Source: Duganella dendranthematis
GTDB taxonomy: Bacteria > Pseudomonadota > Gammaproteobacteria > Burkholderiales > Burkholderiaceae_D
Length of the DNA stretch: 64,000 bases
Assembly (NCBI RefSeq): GCF_012849375.1
Contig: NZ_CP051684.1
Coordinates: 1,488,001-1,552,000 of the forward strand
Reading direction: 5' to 3'
Below are positions 37,815-46,408 of the stretch, piece by piece; the first letter of the stretch is position 1; the number at the start of each line of letters is the position of its first letter. The translations under genes and the position numbers were made by a program. The notes under the pieces are model-generated. The model saw only the letters and a list, made by a program, of their open reading frames with translations. It did not search any database and was not told where the DNA came from.

Positions 37815-38948
37815 ATGCCTATCAAAATCAGCCAGCAGTTCGACGCCGGCGCCATCGAAGTGGTCCGCGCCGACGATCCGGCCGCCATCGACCTGAACAT
37901 CCGCAAGGATTCCCACGCCGACATCGTGCAGTGGTTCTACTACCGCGTGCAGGGCGCGCAGGGTACGCCATTGCGCATGAACTTCCTGAACGCCGGCGGC
38001 GCCGCCTATCCGGACGGCTGGAAAGACTACCAGGCCGTGGCCAGCTACGACCGCGACAGCTGGTTCCGCGTGCCGACCAGCTACGATGGCCAGACCATGA
38101 CCATCAATCACACGCCGGAATACGACAGCGTCTACTACGCCTATTTCGAACCGTACTCGTGGGAACGTCACTTGTCGCTGCTGGACAACGCCCAGCTGTC
38201 GCCGCTGGTCAAGCTGGTGGACCTCGGCAACACCATCGACGGCCGCGACCTGAATATGCTGGTCATCGGCGATCCGGAAGCGGAGCAAAAGGTCTGGGTC
38301 ATCGCCCGCCAGCACCCGGGCGAGACCATGGCCGAGTGGTTTGTCGAAGGCTTTGTCGAAGCGCTGCTGGACCCGGCCAATCCGTTCGGCCGCCAGTGCC
38401 TGAAGGAAGCCGTGTTCTACGTGGTGCCGAACATGAACCCGGACGGCTCGGTGCGCGGTAACCTGCGCACCAACGCCGCCGGCGCCAACCTCAACCGCGA
38501 ATGGCTGAACCCGACCATGGAGCGCAGTCCGGAAGTGTTCCTGGTCAAGCAGAAGATGCACGAAGTCGGCGTCGACCTGTGCCTGGACATCCATGGCGAC
38601 GAAGGTCTGCCATACGTGTTCGTGGCCGGCAGCGAGTCGTTGCCGACCTTCACCGCCGATCAGGCCGAAGCGCAGCAATACTTCATCGACAACTTCCTGA
38701 TCGCCAGCCCGGACTTCCAGGATGAGTTCGGCTACGGCGAAACGCCGTACACGCCGGAGACGCTGACCATGGGTTCGCCGCACATCACCCACGCGTTCGG
38801 CTGCCTGTCGCTGACGCTGGAGATGCCGTTCAAGGACAACACCAACGATCCGGACGCCGAGACCGGCTGGAACGGCGCCCGCAGCGCCGAACTGGGCAAG
38901 TCCATCCTGCAGCCTGTGCTGCAATCGCTGCTGGCCCAGGCGCAGTAA
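37815..38948 (+). CDS. M14-family carboxypeptidase (cytosolic type)
   Basis: 377-aa zinc carboxypeptidase resembling bacterial homologues of cytosolic carboxypeptidases. An N-terminal beta-sandwich domain (~1-120) precedes the catalytic domain with ARQHPGETMAEWF (His167, Glu170), NMNPDGSVRGN, the substrate-binding GANLNREW and LDIHGDEG (His260). LTLEMPFKD near the C-terminus supplies the catalytic Glu. There is no signal peptide. The substrate is unknown. Confidence 0.88.
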   Translation: MPIKISQQFDAGAIEVVRADDPAAIDLNIRKDSHADIVQWFYYRVQGAQGTPLRMNFLNAGGAAYPDGWKDYQAVASYDRDSWFRVPTSYDGQTMTINHTPEYDSVYYAYFEPYSWERHLSLLDNAQLSPLVKLVDLGNTIDGRDLNMLVIGDPEAEQKVWVIARQHPGETMAEWFVEGFVEALLDPANPFGRQCLKEAVFYVVPNMNPDGSVRGNLRTNAAGANLNREWLNPTMERSPEVFLVKQKMHEVGVDLCLDIHGDEGLPYVFVAGSESLPTFTADQAEAQQYFIDNFLIASPDFQDEFGYGETPYTPETLTMGSPHITHAFGCLSLTLEMPFKDNTNDPDAETGWNGARSAELGKSILQPVLQSLLAQAQ

Positions 38949-38999
38949 GCCCATGTTCCCTGCGGCGTCACAAAGCGGACGGCGCAGGGAAAAATACAC

Positions 39000-39042
39000 T
39001 GGACCTCAAACGGCGCATCTGCGCGCCGTGTTCGGAGGTCCA
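39000..39042 (+). promoter_or_regulatory. Nested hairpin burying the ribosome-binding site
   Basis: Outer arms TGGACCTC (39000-39007) and GAGGTCCA (39035-39042) enclose an inner stem ACGGCGC/GCGCCGT. The right outer arm contains the GGAGG Shine-Dalgarno sequence of the gene starting at 39045, so folding would block translation. Confidence 0.6.
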
Positions 39043-39044
39043 TC

Positions 39045-40169
39045 ATGTCACGCCTTTCCTGCTTGCGCCGCGCGGCGCCTTTGCTGCCCCTGCTGCTGAC
39101 CTTGCTGCTGCCAGCCTGCAGCACGCCCTATCGTCCTCCGCTGGTGCCGCCGGCAACCTTTCCTGGTTTGATCGATCTGGCCGCGCAGGCCGACGGTCGC
39201 GAGGCCGATGTGCTGTTGGTGCACGGCATTTGCACGCATGACGCCAACTGGGCCGGCGAGGTGGTGCCGCAACTGGCGCGCGCGCTGGCCGACGCCACCA
39301 CCGCCCCCGGCGCGCGCCGCGCGGCCGCTACCACGGCCACCGCCACCGCCACCGTCGAGATCGTGCCGTCGACGGTGTCCACGCCCGCCGGCCGGCTGCG
39401 CTTTGATGCCCTGATCTGGTCGCCATTGACCAATGACCTCAAGCGACAGTTGTGCTACGACCAGAGCGGCAAATCGTCGCTATGCGCAGGCGCGCCGCCC
39501 TATCCGTACACCCGCGCCCGGCTCAATGCGCGCTTCAAGGATGGCCTGATCGACGATTGCCTGCCCGATGCACTGATTTACCAGGGCGTGGCGCGCGATA
39601 ACATCCAGCAGCGCATGCGCGAGGCGGTCTTGCAGGTGTTGTCGACGGCGCGGGCCGATGTGCCGCTGGTGGTGATCGCGCACAGCATGGGCAGCAAGAT
39701 TTTGTTCGACACGCTGTTGCGCATGACGGAGGAGCCGGCTGGTTCGACCGCGGCGCGGGTGGCGCAACAGGCGGTGGACCGCATGCGCTTTCTGGTGATG
39801 GCGGCCAATCAGATTCCGCTGCTGTCGCTGGCCGATCAGCCTTTGACCGAGGCCGGCGTTGCGGCTGTGGCGCCGCCCGATAGTCTGCAATTGTTGTTGC
39901 GCAAGCGGCAGGCCGGCCAGCGCCGCGCAATCGATCGCCACCTGACGCTGGTGGCCTTTACCGATCCGAATGATTTGCTGTCGTACACGCTGGAGGACGA
40001 GAAGTATGCGCAGGATGGCATCACGGTCTATAACATCATCGTCTCCAACGCGCCCACATGGCTGGGCCTGCTAGAGCGCCCCGATACCGCCCATCTGGAG
40101 TACCTGAGCAACCCGGACGTCGGCCGTCTCATCGCCTGCGGCCAGCCAATCAGCAAGCTATGTATCTGA
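39045..40169 (+). CDS. Lipoprotein with alpha/beta-hydrolase fold
   Basis: 374-aa predicted outer-membrane lipoprotein (lipobox LLPACS, Cys25). The hydrolase part begins with ADVLLVHGICTHDANW (oxyanion-type HG) and has VVIAHSMGSKILFD with the nucleophile Ser214. Such proteins resemble lipases/esterases of the DUF900 type; the substrate is unknown. Its GGAGG ribosome-binding site sits in a hairpin. Element B begins directly at its stop codon. Confidence 0.75.
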   Translation: MSRLSCLRRAAPLLPLLLTLLLPACSTPYRPPLVPPATFPGLIDLAAQADGREADVLLVHGICTHDANWAGEVVPQLARALADATTAPGARRAAATTATATATVEIVPSTVSTPAGRLRFDALIWSPLTNDLKRQLCYDQSGKSSLCAGAPPYPYTRARLNARFKDGLIDDCLPDALIYQGVARDNIQQRMREAVLQVLSTARADVPLVVIAHSMGSKILFDTLLRMTEEPAGSTAARVAQQAVDRMRFLVMAANQIPLLSLADQPLTEAGVAAVAPPDSLQLLLRKRQAGQRRAIDRHLTLVAFTDPNDLLSYTLEDEKYAQDGITVYNIIVSNAPTWLGLLERPDTAHLEYLSNPDVGRLIACGQPISKLCI

Positions 40170-40367
40170 GTATATACATAGGGTTTGTCCTCTCCACCCG
40201 GTGCCTATTTCTGCCTATTTTCGCCTGTCGAATGCCTATTTTTTCAGCGCACTTCACGGAACTTCCCTCTGAGCCGCCCGGTCTAACAGTTACAAATTCA
40301 GGCAATCCGCAGGCAGAAATAGGCGAAAATAGGCACCCACCATGGACCAAACCCACCATGTATATAC
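40170..40367. repeat. 200-bp palindromic element B
   Basis: The same architecture as element A. The ends are GTATATACATAGGG on the left and an inverted GTATATACATGGTGGG on the right. Inner arms are built of GCCTATTTCTGCCTATTTT units with a ~10-base period. The right half contains, inverted, GCCTGAATTTGTAAC, matching the centre of A. A GGTTTGTCCTCT-type segment follows the terminal repeat in both. Confidence 0.8.
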
Positions 40368-40782
40368 GGAGCTTTATTACCAGATGCGCAAACGCGAAGA
40401 CCTGCGCTCACGGGAAGAAATCACGCTGATCGCGCTGAAGGAATGGATGGCGCGTGAATACGGCCAGCCGACTGATCGCGGTTACCAATGGAAGGATTTA
40501 TTTCTGCCGCACGGCACCCGCCTGCGCATCACGCACCGCAGGCTATGCCACTTCGCCCAAGTAGAAGGCGACCTGCTGATGGCCGAAGGAAAAATCACCA
40601 CGCCGAGCGCGTGGGCCACAGAAGTTTGCGGCAGCGTGCGCAACGCCTGGCGCGACATCTACGTCCGCCGCAACTACACCGAACCGTGGACGCAGGCCAG
40701 CGCCTGGCGCGCTGCCGCCGGCGACCAGCCACGGCGCCCCGGCATCAACCGCCGGCGCCGCGCCCGCCGCAGTACCGATTAA
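40342..40782 (+). CDS. Unknown basic protein starting inside element B
   Basis: 146-aa protein, Arg-rich at the C-terminus, with DLRSREEITLIALKEWMARE and GYQWKDLFLPHGTRLRITH followed by a Trp/Arg-rich region (NAWRDIYVRR). I recall similar GYQWK..FLP.GT.LR proteins in related genomes but no assigned function. The basic tail suggests nucleic-acid binding. The ATG at 40342 lies in the right arm of element B; a second in-frame ATG at 40384 lies just outside it. Its stop shares a TTAA with the convergent pmbA stop. Confidence 0.65.
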   Translation: MDQTHHVYTELYYQMRKREDLRSREEITLIALKEWMAREYGQPTDRGYQWKDLFLPHGTRLRITHRRLCHFAQVEGDLLMAEGKITTPSAWATEVCGSVRNAWRDIYVRRNYTEPWTQASAWRAAAGDQPRRPGINRRRRARRSTD

Positions 40783-42131
40783 CCGCCGGCCACCACCATA
40801 TTCTCGATCAGGATCGAGCCGGTCTGCTTGGTGCCGCGCACCAGCACATCGTTACCCACCGCAACGATTTGCGCCAGCATATCCTTCATATTGCCGGCGA
40901 TGGTGATCTCCTCGACCGGATACTGGATCACGCCATTCTCGACCCAGTAACCGGCCGCGCCCCGCGAATAATCGCCGGTCACATAATTGGTGCCCGAGCC
41001 CATCAGCTCAGTCACCAGCAAGCCGGTGCCCATCTTGCGCAACATGCCAGCAAAATCATCCCCAGGCTTGGTCAGCGACGACGTCAGCGAAAGATTATGC
41101 GAACCGCCGGCATTGCCAGTGGTCTTCATGCCCAGCTTGCGCGCCGAATAGGTCGACAGGAAATACCCCTGCACCACGCCATCCTTCACCACATCGCGCT
41201 TGACGGTGCGCACGCCCTCTTCATCAAACGGCGCCGAACCGACCGCGCCGATCACATGCGGATCCTCATGAATCTGCACATGCTTCGGCAGCACCTGCTT
41301 GCCCAGCGAATCGAGCAGGAAGGTCGACTTGCGATACAGCGCTCCACCCGAGGTCGCTTGCACAAACGCCCCCAGCAGGCCGGCCGCCAGCGGCGCCTCG
41401 AACAGCACCGGGCAAGTGCGCGTATCGATGGTGCGCGCGTTCAGCCGCGCCAGCGCGCGCTCGGCCGCATAACGGCCAATCGCCTCCGGCGTCGACATCT
41501 TGGACGCATCGCGCACCGACGAATACCAGTCGTCGCGCTGCATATGCTTGCCCTTGCCGGCGATCGGCGCCACCGACAGCGTGTGGCGCGAGAACGGATA
41601 GCCGCCGATGAAGCCGCGCGAATTGGCCGCCACAAAATGCGACTGCTGCACATGCACGCCGGCGCCTTCCGAATTGGTGATGCGCGGATCGACGGCAAAC
41701 GCCGCCGCCTCGGCGCGCTGCGCCAGCGCCACCGCGTCGGCGGTCGCGATCTCCCACGGATAGAACAACTGCAGATCGCGCGGCTGCATTTCCAGCTGGT
41801 CGTCATCGGCCAGCCCGGCGCAATCGTCGTCGGCAGTAAAGCGGGCGATGTTGTACGCTGCTTCCACGGTGGCTTTCAGCGCGGCCGGCGAAAAATCGGA
41901 GGTCGACGCATTGCCGCGGCGCTGGCCGATAAACACGGTCACGCCCATGCCCTTGTCTTTATTCTGCTCGATCGTCTCGATCTGGCTCTTGCGCACCGAC
42001 ACCGACAGGCCGCTGCCTTCGCTGATTTCGACGGCGCAATCGGTGCCGCCCTGCGCTTTGGCATAGCCCAGCACATCGCGTGCGAGCTGCTTCAACTGGT
42101 CCTGGGTGTGGGTAAAATGGGTATCGCTCAT
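40779..42131 (-). CDS. pmbA: Metalloprotease PmbA/TldE
   Basis: 450-aa subunit of the TldD/PmbA (TldE) heterodimeric protease, which processes modified peptides and unfolded antitoxins such as CcdA in other bacteria. Recognised by GTDCAVEISEGSGLSVSVRKSQIETIE, read as separate runs around KSQIETIEQN, and by GGAGG-like PmbA blocks (GNAGGSHNLSL, YTGDYSRGA-like VTGDYSRGAAGYWVENG). The catalytic HExxH lies in TldD, which is not in the window. The start at 42131 is MSDTHFTH. Confidence 0.93.
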   Translation of the reverse strand: MSDTHFTHTQDQLKQLARDVLGYAKAQGGTDCAVEISEGSGLSVSVRKSQIETIEQNKDKGMGVTVFIGQRRGNASTSDFSPAALKATVEAAYNIARFTADDDCAGLADDDQLEMQPRDLQLFYPWEIATADAVALAQRAEAAAFAVDPRITNSEGAGVHVQQSHFVAANSRGFIGGYPFSRHTLSVAPIAGKGKHMQRDDWYSSVRDASKMSTPEAIGRYAAERALARLNARTIDTRTCPVLFEAPLAAGLLGAFVQATSGGALYRKSTFLLDSLGKQVLPKHVQIHEDPHVIGAVGSAPFDEEGVRTVKRDVVKDGVVQGYFLSTYSARKLGMKTTGNAGGSHNLSLTSSLTKPGDDFAGMLRKMGTGLLVTELMGSGTNYVTGDYSRGAAGYWVENGVIQYPVEEITIAGNMKDMLAQIVAVGNDVLVRGTKQTGSILIENMVVAGG

Positions 42132-42225
42132 GGGCTGTTTTCTTCGGGTGGCCGCTAAAACAGTTATCATAGCAGCCGTTTACAGTTTAAGGGCGCGGCC
42201 ACGCGTCCGCACGAAAGTTGATATT

Positions 42226-42837
42226 ATGGTAAATCCAAATCGCGGCGCGGTCGGCTTCAGCTCGACGGAATTCGAAGAAGAATACGAACGCCCCTCCAAA
42301 TCCGAGGCCAAGCGCCAGTCCAACGCCCTGCAAAAGATGGGCGAAACCCTGGTCGAAGCCCCGCGCGACCGCGTCAAACGCGTGCCGATGCCGGAAGACG
42401 TGCTGGAAGCCATCCTGATGTGCCAGACCATCACCAACCACGAAGGCCGCCGCCGCCAGATGCAGTTTGTCGGCAAAAAGATGCGCACGCTGGATGAGAC
42501 CGAGATCGGCCTGATCCAGGCCGCCATCGACGGCTGGAAAGGCGCCTCCAAGGCCGAAACCTCGGCCATGCACGCGCTGGAACGCCGCCGCGACAAGTTG
42601 CTGACCGACGACAACGCCCTGACGTCGCTGCTGTCGGACCACCCGGAACTGGACGTGCAGCACCTGCGCACGCTGATCCGCAACGCCCGCAAAGAGCAGG
42701 CCGAGAACAAGCCGCCGAAAGCCTACCGCGAAATCTTCCAGATCCTCAAACAGCTGGACGCCGCCAAGCGCAAGGCCGCCAAGGATGGTGACGACGCCGA
42801 AGGCGACGCAGACGGTCACGAAGCCGATGACGAGTAA
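42226..42837 (+). CDS. yjgA: Ribosome-associated protein YjgA/DarP
   Basis: 203-aa cytoplasmic protein of the YjgA/DarP family, involved in late 50S subunit assembly in E. coli. It has EYERPSKSEAKRQSNALQKMG near the N-terminus and the helical HPELDVQHLRTLIRNARKE segment. An acidic tail (KDGDDAEGDADGHEADDE) ends it. It is divergent from pmbA, the usual gene pair in proteobacteria. The start of mogA overlaps its end by 11 bases. Confidence 0.93.
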   Translation: MVNPNRGAVGFSSTEFEEEYERPSKSEAKRQSNALQKMGETLVEAPRDRVKRVPMPEDVLEAILMCQTITNHEGRRRQMQFVGKKMRTLDETEIGLIQAAIDGWKGASKAETSAMHALERRRDKLLTDDNALTSLLSDHPELDVQHLRTLIRNARKEQAENKPPKAYREIFQILKQLDAAKRKAAKDGDDAEGDADGHEADDE

Positions 42838-43501
42838 TACCGCAACCGCTGCCACTGGCACCACCGGCACCGCTGCGGCTGCCGCCGCCGCTGCCGATAC
42901 GCCGCTGGTGATCGGCCTGGTGTCGATCTCCGACCGCGCCAGCGGCGGCGTCTACCAGGACCAGGGCCTGCCGGCGCTGCAGGACTGGCTGGCGCGCGCG
43001 CTGACCACGCCGTTCCGCGTCGAAACGCGCCTGATCGCCGACGAGCAGCCGCAGATCGAAGCCACGCTGACCGAACTGGCCGACACCGTGCGCTGCCACC
43101 TGATTTTGACCACCGGCGGCACCGGCCCGTCACGCCGCGACGTCACGCCCGAGGCCACCAAGGCCGTCGGCACCAAGGAAATGCCCGGTTTCGGCGAACA
43201 GATGCGCCAGATCAGCCTGCATTTCGTGCCGACCGCGATTTTGTCGCGCCAGACCGCCGTCATCCGCGAAAGCGCCGATCACGCCGCGCTGATCCTGAAC
43301 CTGCCGGGCCAGCCGAAAGCCATCGCCGAAACGCTGGGCGGCCTCAAAGACGCCGACGGCGCCACGCTGGTGGGCGGCATCTTCGCCGCCGTGCCCTACT
43401 GCATCGACCTGATCGGCGGCCCCTACATGGAAACCGACCCGGCCGTGTGCAAGGCCTTCCGTCCCAAATCCGCCATTCGCCCCGCCCAAGGACAAGCATG
43501 A
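42827..43501 (+). CDS. mogA: Molybdopterin adenylyltransferase
   Basis: 224-aa MogA that activates molybdopterin with ATP for molybdate insertion. The family motifs IGLVSISDRASGGVYQDQG, TTGGTGPSRRDVTPEAT and LNLPGQPKAIAE are clear. A Thr/Ala-rich leader (~1-24) precedes the domain. It overlaps yjgA and, through ATGA, the esterase gene. A molybdenum hydroxylase operon lies just beyond, which would use this cofactor pathway (that enzyme class uses further-modified cofactor). Confidence 0.92.
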   Translation: MTSNTATAATGTTGTAAAAAAAADTPLVIGLVSISDRASGGVYQDQGLPALQDWLARALTTPFRVETRLIADEQPQIEATLTELADTVRCHLILTTGGTGPSRRDVTPEATKAVGTKEMPGFGEQMRQISLHFVPTAILSRQTAVIRESADHAALILNLPGQPKAIAETLGGLKDADGATLVGGIFAAVPYCIDLIGGPYMETDPAVCKAFRPKSAIRPAQGQA

Positions 43502-44163
43502 GCCAACTGCTGCACACCATCGAAAAAGAAACCGGCCCCAACCCGACCGTCGCCGTCATCTGGATGCACGGCCTGGGCGCCGACGCCAACGACTTCGTGC
43601 CGCTGCTGCAGGAACTCGACCTGGCCGGCCTGCCGGCCATCCGCTTCATCTTCCCGAATGCCGACACCATGCCGGTGACGGTCAACGGCGGCTACGTCAT
43701 GCGCGCCTGGTATGACATCATCGCGACCGACCTCGGCCGCCAGGAAGACGAAGCCGGCCTGCGCGCCTCGCAAGTCAAGGTCGAAGCGCTGATGGCGCGT
43801 GAAAACGCGCGCGGCATCCCCAACGAGCGCATCATCCTGGCCGGCTTCTCGCAAGGCTGCGCGATGACGTTGCAAACCGGCCTGCGCCAGAAAACCCAGC
43901 TGGCCGGCCTGCTGTGCCTGTCCGGCTACGTGCCGATCGCGCCCAAAGCCGCCGCCGAGCACACGCCGGAAAGCAAGGCCACGCCGATCTTCCTGGTGCA
44001 CGGCCGCATGGACCCGGTGATCCCGATCGCCCGCGCCACCGCCTCGCGCGACCTGCTGGTCGACTGGGGCTACAACGTCGAATGGCACGAATACGCGATG
44101 CAGCACTCGCTGTGCCAGCAGGAAGTGGACGACATCAGCGCCTGGTTGAAGCGCGTGCTGTAA
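43498..44163 (+). CDS. Alpha/beta-hydrolase carboxylesterase
   Basis: 221-aa phospholipase/carboxylesterase-family enzyme. It has VIWMHGLGADANDFVP near the N-terminus and the nucleophile in LAGFSQGCAMTLQ. The catalytic Asp is in FLVHGRMDPVIPI, and the His lies near the C-terminus (YAMQHSLCQQE). It is coupled to mogA by ATGA overlap. There is no signal peptide. Confidence 0.92.
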   Translation: MSQLLHTIEKETGPNPTVAVIWMHGLGADANDFVPLLQELDLAGLPAIRFIFPNADTMPVTVNGGYVMRAWYDIIATDLGRQEDEAGLRASQVKVEALMARENARGIPNERIILAGFSQGCAMTLQTGLRQKTQLAGLLCLSGYVPIAPKAAAEHTPESKATPIFLVHGRMDPVIPIARATASRDLLVDWGYNVEWHEYAMQHSLCQQEVDDISAWLKRVL

Positions 44164-44173
44164 CCGGCATCGC

Positions 44174-46408
44174 CTATATCAGGTCGTCCAGCCGCACCGG
44201 CAGCTTGCGCACGCGCCTGCCGGTGGCGTGATACACGGCGTTGGCCAGCGCCGCCGCCACCCCCACGATGCCGATCTCGCCGATACCGCGCGCGCCCAGC
44301 GGATTGAAGGTCAGGTCCGGCACATCGACCACGCTGACATCGATCTCGCCGATATCGGCGTTGACCGGCACATGATAATCAGCCAGGTTGGCGTTGACCA
44401 CCCGGCCGCTCGGCGGATCCAGCTCGGACGCCTCCATCAGCCCCATGCCCAAGCCCCACACCACCCCGCCGATCAGCTGGCTGTGGGCGGTCTTGGCGTT
44501 CAGCACCGTGCCGACGTGATAGGCGCCCACCACGCGCGGCACGCGGATCGTTCCCAGCTCCGGGTCCACAAGCACCTCGACGAACACCGCGCCGAACGAA
44601 TGCATCGAATACTGCTTCTTCTCGTCGCCCGGCGCCGACTGGCTGTCGGCCTGCAACGGCTGGCCGCCGTGACGCGCGATCACCGCCGCCACCACATCGC
44701 GCTTGCCGTCCCCCTGCGCCAGCCAGCCCTGCGTCACCGTCACCGCCGCCGGATCGGCCCCATATAGCGGCGAATCGCGGTCGGCCACCGCCAGCGCGAT
44801 CGCCTTGGCGCGCACCGCCATGCATGCGGCCTGCACTGCCGGCCCCACGCTGGCCACGCTCATCGAGCCGCCCGACACCGGCGCTTCCGGCAGCGTGGTG
44901 TCGCCCAGTTCGAACCGCACCTTGTCCACCGCCAGTCCGAGCGCGTCGGCCGCCACCTGGCTCATCACCGTGTAGGTGCCGGTGCCCAGATCGTGCGTGC
45001 CGCTGCGCACCACCGCCGTGCCGTCCGCTAGCAGCGTGGCCGAGGCCTTGGCCGGCTGCCGGTTGGCCGGATAGGTGGCCGTCGCCATGCCCCAGCCGAC
45101 CAGTTGCTCGCCGGCGCGCATCGAACGCGCCTCCGGGTTGCGGCGCGACCAGCCGAAGCGCGCCGCCGCATCGCGATAGCATTCGCGCAGCGCCTTGCCG
45201 GACCACGGCAGATGCTTGTCCGGATCGCTCTCGGCGTAATTGCGCAACCGCAGCGCCAGCGGGTCCATTTTCAGCGAGTAGGCCAGCTCATCGAGCGCCG
45301 ACTCCAGCGCGAAGCTGCCGCTCGACTCGCCCGGTGCCCGCATATAGGTCGGCACCCCGAGGTTCAGCACCGCCAGCCGCTGCGACGTCTGCGCGTGCGC
45401 CGCCTGATACAGCATGCGCGTCAGCAGCGTGCACGGCTCGACGAATTCATCCTGCACCGCGCTGCTCGACAGCGACGCATGCCGCACCGCCGCCAGCGCG
45501 CCGTCCGCCGCTGCGCCCAGTTGCACATGCTGTTCCGTCATCGGCCGCGCGCCGACCGGCGCGAACATCTGGGTGCGCTCCAGCGCCAGCTTGACCGGAC
45601 AGCCGGCCTGGCGCGCCGCCAGCGCCGCCAGCATCACGTGCGACCACGCCGTCCCCTTGCTGCCAAAACCGCCGCCGACGAACGGGCAGATCACCCGCAC
45701 CTGCGCCGGCGCGATGCCGAAGGTGCGCGCCGCGCTCTTCTTCACGCCGGACACGTTCTGCGTCGAATCGTACAAGGTCAGGCTGTCGCCATCCCATGCC
45801 GCGATGGTGGCGTGCGGCTCCATCGGATTGTGGTTCTCCAGCGGCGTGGTGTACACCGCATCCACCGTCGCCGCCGCACCTTTGAGTCCGGCGGCGACGT
45901 TGCCGCGGTTGCTGTCGTTGGGCCGGTCCGGCTGATCCTTCGGCCGGTGCGGATGGCGCGCCGCCTGCCGGAAGTCCAGCAGCGCCGCCTGCGCGCCGGT
46001 GGCCGGCGCATAGCGCACCTTGACGCGCCGCGCCGCCGCCTGCGCCTGTTCCAGCGTATCGGCCACCACCACCGCGATCGGCTGGCCGTTGTAATTGACC
46101 ACATCGTCCTGCAGCAGGTTCAATTTGACCGGCGGCGGCTGGTCCTTGGCATCGGGCGGTTTCGGCTTGGGCAGCCGCAGCGCATTGCGGTGCGTCAGCA
46201 CCAGCCGCACACCCGGCATGCCGGCCGCCGCCGCCGTGTCGATGGCGGCGATCTTCCCCTTCGGGATCGTACTCTGCACCATCACCGCCTGCGCCAGCCG
46301 TGGCAATTTGTGCTCGGCGGTGAACGGCGCCATGCCGGTCACCTTCAGCCGGCCGTCGACACGGTCCATGCCGCGCCCCACCACCGCGTCCTGCTTTGCC
46401 TCGCTCAT
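44174..46408 (-). CDS. Aldehyde oxidoreductase molybdenum subunit (PaoC-like)
   Basis: 744-aa large subunit of a xanthine dehydrogenase-family enzyme. It has the N-terminal 'hammerhead' domain (GRLKVTGMAPFTAEHKLP) and molybdopterin-binding segments (VGGGFGSKG, MRAPGESSGSFALESALDE). The catalytic Glu lies in GARGIGEIGIVG. In E. coli the periplasmic PaoABC oxidises aromatic aldehydes. The start at 46408 overlaps the FAD-subunit gene by ATGA. No PaoD/XdhC-type insertion chaperone is present in the window. Confidence 0.92.
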   Translation of the reverse strand: MSEAKQDAVVGRGMDRVDGRLKVTGMAPFTAEHKLPRLAQAVMVQSTIPKGKIAAIDTAAAAGMPGVRLVLTHRNALRLPKPKPPDAKDQPPPVKLNLLQDDVVNYNGQPIAVVVADTLEQAQAAARRVKVRYAPATGAQAALLDFRQAARHPHRPKDQPDRPNDSNRGNVAAGLKGAAATVDAVYTTPLENHNPMEPHATIAAWDGDSLTLYDSTQNVSGVKKSAARTFGIAPAQVRVICPFVGGGFGSKGTAWSHVMLAALAARQAGCPVKLALERTQMFAPVGARPMTEQHVQLGAAADGALAAVRHASLSSSAVQDEFVEPCTLLTRMLYQAAHAQTSQRLAVLNLGVPTYMRAPGESSGSFALESALDELAYSLKMDPLALRLRNYAESDPDKHLPWSGKALRECYRDAAARFGWSRRNPEARSMRAGEQLVGWGMATATYPANRQPAKASATLLADGTAVVRSGTHDLGTGTYTVMSQVAADALGLAVDKVRFELGDTTLPEAPVSGGSMSVASVGPAVQAACMAVRAKAIALAVADRDSPLYGADPAAVTVTQGWLAQGDGKRDVVAAVIARHGGQPLQADSQSAPGDEKKQYSMHSFGAVFVEVLVDPELGTIRVPRVVGAYHVGTVLNAKTAHSQLIGGVVWGLGMGLMEASELDPPSGRVVNANLADYHVPVNADIGEIDVSVVDVPDLTFNPLGARGIGEIGIVGVAAALANAVYHATGRRVRKLPVRLDDLI

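Noticed and set aside
38958..38989. CCCTGCG/CGCAGGG stem as a terminator for the M14 gene
   Set aside because: It is followed by A's, not T's, on the coding strand, and on the other strand the T-run precedes the stem.
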